64,000 nucleotides of DNA, taken from NCBI GenBank assembly GCA_045591985.1, contig JAZNTV010000002.1, forward strand, positions 25,248-89,247, in the 5' to 3' direction. A program made the translations under genes and the position numbers. Below are positions 61,101 to 64,000 of the stretch, in pieces (position 1 is the first letter of the stretch; each line of letters starts with the position of its first letter). This DNA is from SIG588 sp045591985 (GTDB lineage Bacteria > Bacillota > Clostridia > Oscillospirales > Acutalibacteraceae). The notes beneath the pieces are model-generated. The model was not told the DNA's origin. It saw only the letters and a program-made list of their open reading frames with translations, and made no database searches.

Positions 61101-63075
61101 CGGTGGGAAGCAACGAGGCGGGGATCTTAAACAGCACGGTTTGGTGCAACGTAACCAGTTCGGTACGTACCATTACCACCACATGCATCATATCGCTTTC
61201 GCCGTTTACGCCAAGATAGCCGTAGGAGCGGTTGGCATATACGGCACCCGACGGCGCGTTGGCGTAACCCGCGTCCTTATCCCAGAAACCGATATAATTG
61301 CCGTCGGCATCGGCATACCAACCGATGTAGTTGCTCCAGTTGTTATCGTCAACATAATAGAGCTGTCCGTCGTTATAGGCGGCGTTGATCAACTGTTGCG
61401 CCTGCGAGGTGGTCGTACCGGGTATACGCTCACGCACCGTACGCACCAGCTCATCGCCGCGTTCGGTCGGGCCGTCCACTGTACCGAGCTTGCCGACCGT
61501 CATGCCTTCGGCAATGCCTTTTCCCGTATACAGCACCACACCGCCGTTACCGTCGGTCATCAGCACCCCTTTGACATCGGCAACCTGCATCAGCTCGCCG
61601 AGTTCATCTTCAAACGTGACATAACCCGAAAGGTTGGCGTTACCGCCCTCCACGAGGGTGGCATAGGAACTGGCCTTTAACTCGATTTCGTCAACGATCC
61701 GGCGGAAAGAATCCACCAGGCCTTGCGCATCATCGGCGTAGTAGTAGGTATCTACATAGTTCATCGCTTTGACAGCGGCGTCGCGACTGACCGTCAGGTT
61801 ATTGCCGACATCCACATTGCCCTCCGTCGCCGCAAGATATCGACGCCAGTAGCCCGCCAGCGTGGCATTGGAACCCACCGGATACAACGTATCGGTAGCT
61901 GCGCTGCTGTTTTCGGTGCCGAGACCGAGAGTAAAGAATAACATTTCTTCCTCGTCTGCCGCCCCCTCACAATAGTGCGCCGCCACCTTCCCGCGCGTAT
62001 AGGCGGCGGCAAGTTGTGTGAGGAAGGTGATCGTATCGGTCGTGGCAGTACCGTCACCGGTGTTGGAATTTTCTTTATGTGCGTTGCGATAATTCGTTGT
62101 CGCAATGGTCGGAGCACCGTCGGTCATCAACACCAACACGGGCAGGCGCTCGGCGCCCGCTTGTACACGACCGTCGGGAACAACGGTATCCTCAACAGCC
62201 AGGAACTGTTCCATGGCTTGCAACAGACCGTTTTGGGTATAGGTGCCGCCATTGGCATGCTTGCTCACATCGGGTACGGCAACGCCCGCCTCGGTCTTCA
62301 AGCCGTTTTCGACCGATACGTTCACCGCCGTGCCCGTTGCCACATAGGTTGCTTGCCCGTTTTCGCGCCAACGACGATTTTGATAGACATACAATGTCTG
62401 TGTCGTGTAGGTAGTATCTACCGACAGGTATCGGCCGCCGACACCGTTATACCGCCCCAACGGTAAAACGACCGTAGCGTCGGCCGGTTTCGCCGCTTGA
62501 TTGGTAGCAGCATTGCCCGAGTACAGCACCACTCCCACCCGGTTGTTGGGGTTTTGCGTCATCAATTTATCGATAGAGGCATTGGCCGCCTCCACCATGG
62601 CGTTAACAAGTGACATATCGATTCCGTCGGCAGTAACATAATTCCCACCTTGACGAACGGTGCCGACTTCATATGTGCCGTTTACCATCGAACCGGACAT
62701 ATCCAACACCAACATCGTGTCGGTCGGCGCCGATGTATGCCCTGTGATCGAGAGGTTAGAGGCGATCGCCGATAAGGCCACTAAAAAGTTATTCTCGTCA
62801 TCCAATGTCACACCCGGCAACTTGTTGTTTGCAGACAAAAAAACCGATTTGTCCGTCCAAATGTCACCGGCAAACTCGGTGGTTAAAACATCGGGACCGA
62901 AATACGTCTCCCATCCGTCCAACGTGTCGGGATCCGCCGCTTTGTCACCTGCGCGCAATGCGGCATTCTGTTCTGCTGCGCCCAAATTCCACGCGATGGT
63001 GGGTAAATACGAAAATAACATCGTCATGCACAAAAGCAGACTCACCATGCGTTTTGTCCTGTTTTTCTTTTTCAT
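55120..63075 (-). CDS. Giant surface protein: vWA domain, Spy0128-type pilin repeats, DUF11 repeats, Thr-rich stalk
   Basis: A 2,651-residue secreted protein. Signal peptide (about 1-36) with a basic start; a von Willebrand A domain whose MIDAS motif DMSGSM is at about 125-130 and whose VLMTDGAPT strand follows; then about nine to ten tandem domains of 95-130 residues of the Spy0128/FctA pilin-like kind. These domains repeat a pattern of G.K.L.G, YY.V.E, YD...Y.VTV.V.D.G.G and F.N.Y, with lysine, glutamate and asparagine suited to isopeptide bonds. Two DUF11-like domains (SIDGEEVE starting each) precede a last pilin-like domain, a run of 18 Thr, and a C-terminal KDTGD motif, membrane helix and basic tail. 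This may be a divergent sortase signal. The start at 63075 follows GGAGGGGG. It is the second gene of an operon behind a TetR regulator. Confidence 0.88.
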   Translation of the reverse strand: MKKKNRTKRMVSLLLCMTMLFSYLPTIAWNLGAAEQNAALRAGDKAADPDTLDGWETYFGPDVLTTEFAGDIWTDKSVFLSANNKLPGVTLDDENNFLVALSAIASNLSITGHTSAPTDTMLVLDMSGSMVNGTYEVGTVRQGGNYVTADGIDMSLVNAMVEAANASIDKLMTQNPNNRVGVVLYSGNAATNQAAKPADATVVLPLGRYNGVGGRYLSVDTTYTTQTLYVYQNRRWRENGQATYVATGTAVNVSVENGLKTEAGVAVPDVSKHANGGTYTQNGLLQAMEQFLAVEDTVVPDGRVQAGAERLPVLVLMTDGAPTIATTNYRNAHKENSNTGDGTATTDTITFLTQLAAAYTRGKVAAHYCEGAADEEEMLFFTLGLGTENSSAATDTLYPVGSNATLAGYWRRYLAATEGNVDVGNNLTVSRDAAVKAMNYVDTYYYADDAQGLVDSFRRIVDEIELKASSYATLVEGGNANLSGYVTFEDELGELMQVADVKGVLMTDGNGGVVLYTGKGIAEGMTVGKLGTVDGPTERGDELVRTVRERIPGTTTSQAQQLINAAYNDGQLYYVDDNNWSNYIGWYADADGNYIGFWDKDAGYANAPSGAVYANRSYGYLGVNGESDMMHVVVMVRTELVTLHQTVLFKIPASLLPTVHYNVTLDEEDPTSVEALEREDAIPMRLVFEVGLREDINTVNMESKIAEHIAKGGHVHRNADGSVTFYTNQWAIGNDKNGNGIPDREEVATALVTKSHFQPAMDNQQYFYTEDTVVLDVNGDPVKGSIRPTEGYHTVYYYNQNRRLEKLLKVAASTLEDKTIYDAEKDQWYIPAGVIYADVSSLYKEKEENVTQTLAYADYPATFESNDKQDYVAFLGNNGALTLTPATGFTLRKEVQGTIADANAYTFDVVLTNLSGALTPILTDANGDALRDVTMSPVQNNRFTLTMPADVTAYVSGIPAGTGVTISEQIHGEYKVVKTLVAGEEKAEAAFTIPAFTVGADQMVPVVITNAPNQYGDLIIGKEITHTLTTVPEAMADKAFTFRVHLAGDRIDETSAFQTADGATVKVDANGYVTYEDGSLIVLKNEESLAILDIPEGTTYTVTEDSVPGFELDSVNGDTTLSAASGTISANAANMAEFLNRYVDTFAPVDVPLDITVYKVVDSVQYTGNEEFVFVLEQLLSDNTYPPIAADNGETYLTVAANESGTARYTLSFDKIGTYFFRVVELKPSEQTPAGYDTNGMSYSTQRSLFRVIVTDENVDGALEVAVQEEAHVDVNGTAVETTFVNEYSVDSTNTTLNVHKTLDDKANVGYLLTDFTFTLYPCDAAGTVAAGTVGTTVTSSALGDATFNLLLTTEGWHYYKVVENVPAEATFDAVSGRYLLNGMAYDPTAFLFGVRTEANASSDLVVAERTLKNLATNENIPPLNNAYTATFTNVYDPAPADVNVTVSKEIAGRLPQTGEQYTIRLEQTDAAFVPLAGSVAKTYPVSPGVRDTVALAFEKTGVYHYKFTEVVPIEAEKDDASGLYVLNGVYYDDAEYRLTVVVSDNGDGTLKAESVLHKLGESAAVTEVKFRNVYKVHGEETVTVGGKKTLNGRAMVTGEFTFGLYRDAACTDLIETTVNRADGTFSFSPLTYTAAELDVGNLPQSDIYYVKEVKDARSGITWDDTVHTVTITVDHENGVLTVTPSENYQTIHIINHYEARSVSVTLNGEKTLAGDWSEVADVDKRFTFRLFAADASFAVTDYTPLQVENITGAGTYSMTLNYNDGEEGEYYYVLKEQIPAERAGGVSYDAGEYHITVNVSDPGDGHLTARTTLYRPGTGNTDRGLFINRYTVAPTDITLVGVKRYTNRVTGAEMPMEEGMFSFTVLENGVPVSSGYNRVNGEIVFTPIRYTAAGVHRYTVVETVGNLGGVWYDDVEFAVTVTVTDNGDGTLTAVADYNGTPVVFANTYTHEAAQVVFNGEKALAGDWSAVAASAKEFEFVLYEANDQWVIDPTTATYQSGGEGAFSFGTKTYSTAGVRYYVVREVHGGNKVDGIVYDNAEYRITVSVEDDGNGHLIPTVTAEGGVTVTADAQNRRMVTVSGLVFENRYEVSPATYVPEAQKTYTGDAMKAFDFILEGDSVATQQKQNDTATGKVTFDEVSFDAVGEYTLTIREQASILWGLIRWDRNVYTVKLTVKDDGKGVLYVDDSVTQITSVKGRDDLGFHNVHHDAITKKDVFRANDLTVSIDGEEVEVGDRLTYVITYHNYDSVAVDITVTDTIPAHTVFVSADNGGVPVGGVVTWSVSNVAPDTDATVSFTVEVTGENVVIPNGATITEGENTYETNVVRNHTVVPVKDVFKAGDLTVSIDGEEVERGDILTYTITYWNTEETAVDAEIRDTVPSYTALVEVLDGGMVSGNNIVWNKTVAAGESITVRFTVEVTADEAGVIPNTATVLSGGNEYETNEVKNYTAQPYELILGGIKELTGRAITDGEFAFVLFNEVGGGLDKVTNVGNTFTFGALSLYKAGTYVYRIAEETGDDAAVTYDSTVYTVTVTVISNGEGALVLDSVNVSGGATEEIVFRNVYTPPTTTTTTTTTTTTTTTTTTTTAATTVAPTTVTTTVPPTTTATEPAKDTGDRGVGYMPLFAAISGGLFIVMLLCGKRRRKEEDAA
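55307..55376. repeat. Poly-threonine codon tract
   Basis: An interrupted (GGT/AGT/CGT)-type trinucleotide tract on the plus strand encodes 18 consecutive Thr in the stalk; prone to slippage and length variation. Confidence 0.7.
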
Positions 63076-63098
63076 TCTGTAGCCCCCTCCTATGCAAC

Positions 63099-63788
63099 TC
63101 AAACAAAGTGTCCGTCTAACAGATGCTCAGACGCCTCTTCCACATAACGTCGAAAATTTTGAAGCACCGTCATTCCCAACGCACGATAATCGGTTTTTAA
63201 CGTTTTGGCGATCTTCTGTTCACGTAACTCCCGCGGAACGTAATACACACGCAAAATGTTGTTGATCGCACCGCTGATACGCACCTCCAACGGAGCGGAA
63301 TCTCCCGTTGTCATCATGGTGGCATATTCGATGCCGGAAACCACCGTTTCCGCCTCCACAAACCGTTCCTCGTCCCAGTCGGAACAAAACGCCGCGTAAA
63401 TGTGTTTCGCACGTGCAGTATCGTTTTTGCGAATATATTCCAAACACATCGGGCTGGAATACGCCGAAATAAAAAGATCTTTGGCTATTTCGCTCTGTTC
63501 GCACATCGCCGCCATCGTAGCGACTTCCATGCATACCGCAAAAAGCGATGTATGCCCGCCTTCTTCTGCATCCTCCAACATATTCCCCTGGAACTCACAC
63601 AACATTTTGATCAGCACCACCAGCAAATGTTCTTTGGTGGGAAAGTAATAGGTCAAATTTCCCGTGCTGATATTCAACGTGTCACAAATGTGTTTGGGAG
63701 CCGTAGCAGAATATCCGTTTTCCAAAAATAAATGCGTAGCAACACGAACAATATCATACTTGGTCATGTTGATGCGTCTGTGAGCCAT
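63099..63788 (-). CDS. TetR/AcrR-family transcriptional regulator
   Basis: A 229-residue regulator with an N-terminal TetR DNA-binding domain: TKYDIVRVATHLFLENGYSATAPKHICDTLNISTGNLTYYFPTKEHLL spans the three-helix DNA-binding motif. The C-terminal ligand domain has no recognised signature. The start at 63788 is set by GGAGGTGG; a longer frame upstream lacks a site. It lies 23 bases before the giant surface gene and would control that operon, probably through the inverted repeat over the promoter. Confidence 0.9.
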   Translation of the reverse strand: MAHRRINMTKYDIVRVATHLFLENGYSATAPKHICDTLNISTGNLTYYFPTKEHLLVVLIKMLCEFQGNMLEDAEEGGHTSLFAVCMEVATMAAMCEQSEIAKDLFISAYSSPMCLEYIRKNDTARAKHIYAAFCSDWDEERFVEAETVVSGIEYATMMTTGDSAPLEVRISGAINNILRVYYVPRELREQKIAKTLKTDYRALGMTVLQNFRRYVEEASEHLLDGHFV

Positions 63789-63844
63789 CAAACCACCTCC
63801 GCTTACTTTTCGTCGAAGCAACCGACGATTTAGCATCAATCCTA

Positions 63845-63888
63845 TTTAGTACCATTACTAGTATAGCACGGGTCCTAAAATATTGCAA
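63845..63888 (-). promoter_or_regulatory. Promoter and probable TetR operator
   Basis: Minus-strand TTGCAA (63883-63888), a 17-base spacer and TATACT (63860-63865, TGC extension). The arms TTTAG(T)ACC (63845-63853) and GGTCCTAAA (63871-63879) form a nine-base inverted repeat with one mismatch on both sides of the -10, and TACTAGTA sits in its centre, a layout suited to a repressor dimer. Confidence 0.7.
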
Positions 63889-63975
63889 GAGGGTTTTTCA
63901 AATTTTTTGAAATTTTTTCTAAATAGTGATCATCAAACACGCCCGTTGCTTCTCGACCGCCTCCCGTACAACAGG

Positions 63976-64000
63976 AAAACCGCCCGTTGCACACGCAACG
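63976..64000. terminator. Partial hairpin at the window edge
   Basis: AAAACCGCCCGTTGC, ACAC, GCAACG begins a terminator stem that runs out of the window; it closely resembles the terminator at 55064-55098 and probably ends a gene lying outside. Confidence 0.5.

Overview
The window looks like a chromosome segment of a Gram-positive anaerobe of class Clostridia, most likely an uncultured Oscillospirales/Ruminococcaceae-type gut bacterium. This rests on the AGGAGG-type ribosome sites, sigma-A promoters that mostly carry a TGn extension next to the -10 box, a T-box leader on asnA, an Rnf-type operon, a split transketolase, the YfmF/YfmH peptidase pair, Spy0128-type surface repeats and a cohesin-like surface protein. 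Base composition is fairly GC-rich except for an AT-richer patch at about 11.9-13.7 kb. I saw no tRNA, rRNA, CRISPR array, IS element or prophage.

Layout. 0.2-5.3 kb: a Gfo/Idh/MocA oxidoreductase, a nucleotide-sugar pair (CapD-like dehydratase plus DegT aminotransferase) and a PAP2 phosphatase. 5.4-11.8 kb: FucO-like alcohol dehydrogenase, a secreted cohesin-like protein, YfhO and DegV. 12.2-13.6 kb: three small membrane or zinc-ribbon proteins. 13.8-18.5 kb: an operon of rnfC-rnfD-rnfE-rnfA plus a glycosidase-like gene. 18.6-19.8 kb: MecA-like adaptor and Rpe. 20.0-23.7 kb: a three-gene glycan operon (GT4, pyruvyl transferase, flippase). 23.7-30 kb: TadA, CPBP protease, split transketolase, an RsmF-like methyltransferase and pyruvate kinase. 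30-34.5 kb: a PHP phosphoesterase, then an ACT-hom-lysC operon for aspartate-family amino acids. 34.6-38.3 kb: a heterodimeric ABC exporter. 38.5-43 kb: YfmF, YfmH, Lgt and FolD. 43-48.3 kb: a DUF11 repeat protein, then a MacB-type ABC exporter and a two-component system that appear to share one operator. 48.3-52.8 kb: a membrane protein, a second two-component system and an HtrA protease. 52.8-55 kb: asnA under an Asn T-box, and MscS. 55-63.8 kb: a 2,651-residue surface protein co-transcribed with a TetR regulator.

The most unusual system is the Rnf-like operon. It has C, D, E and A but neither rnfG nor rnfB. RnfA has lost both cysteines that bind the intramembrane [2Fe-2S] cluster, RnfE has lost one of its two, and RnfC lacks the glycine-rich NADH/FMN motif although it keeps two 4Fe-4S motifs. 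The fold is preserved, so this reads as a repurposed Rnf-derived membrane complex rather than decay. Other points of interest are a matching TTCAAT-N5-TTCAAT box at identical spacing in front of the ABC exporter and the regulator operon, an internal ribosome site and start inside lysC as in Bacillus aspartokinase II, and an inverted repeat around the promoter of the tetR-adhesin operon. Most reverse-strand long frames across the GC-rich genes are shadows and were left out.
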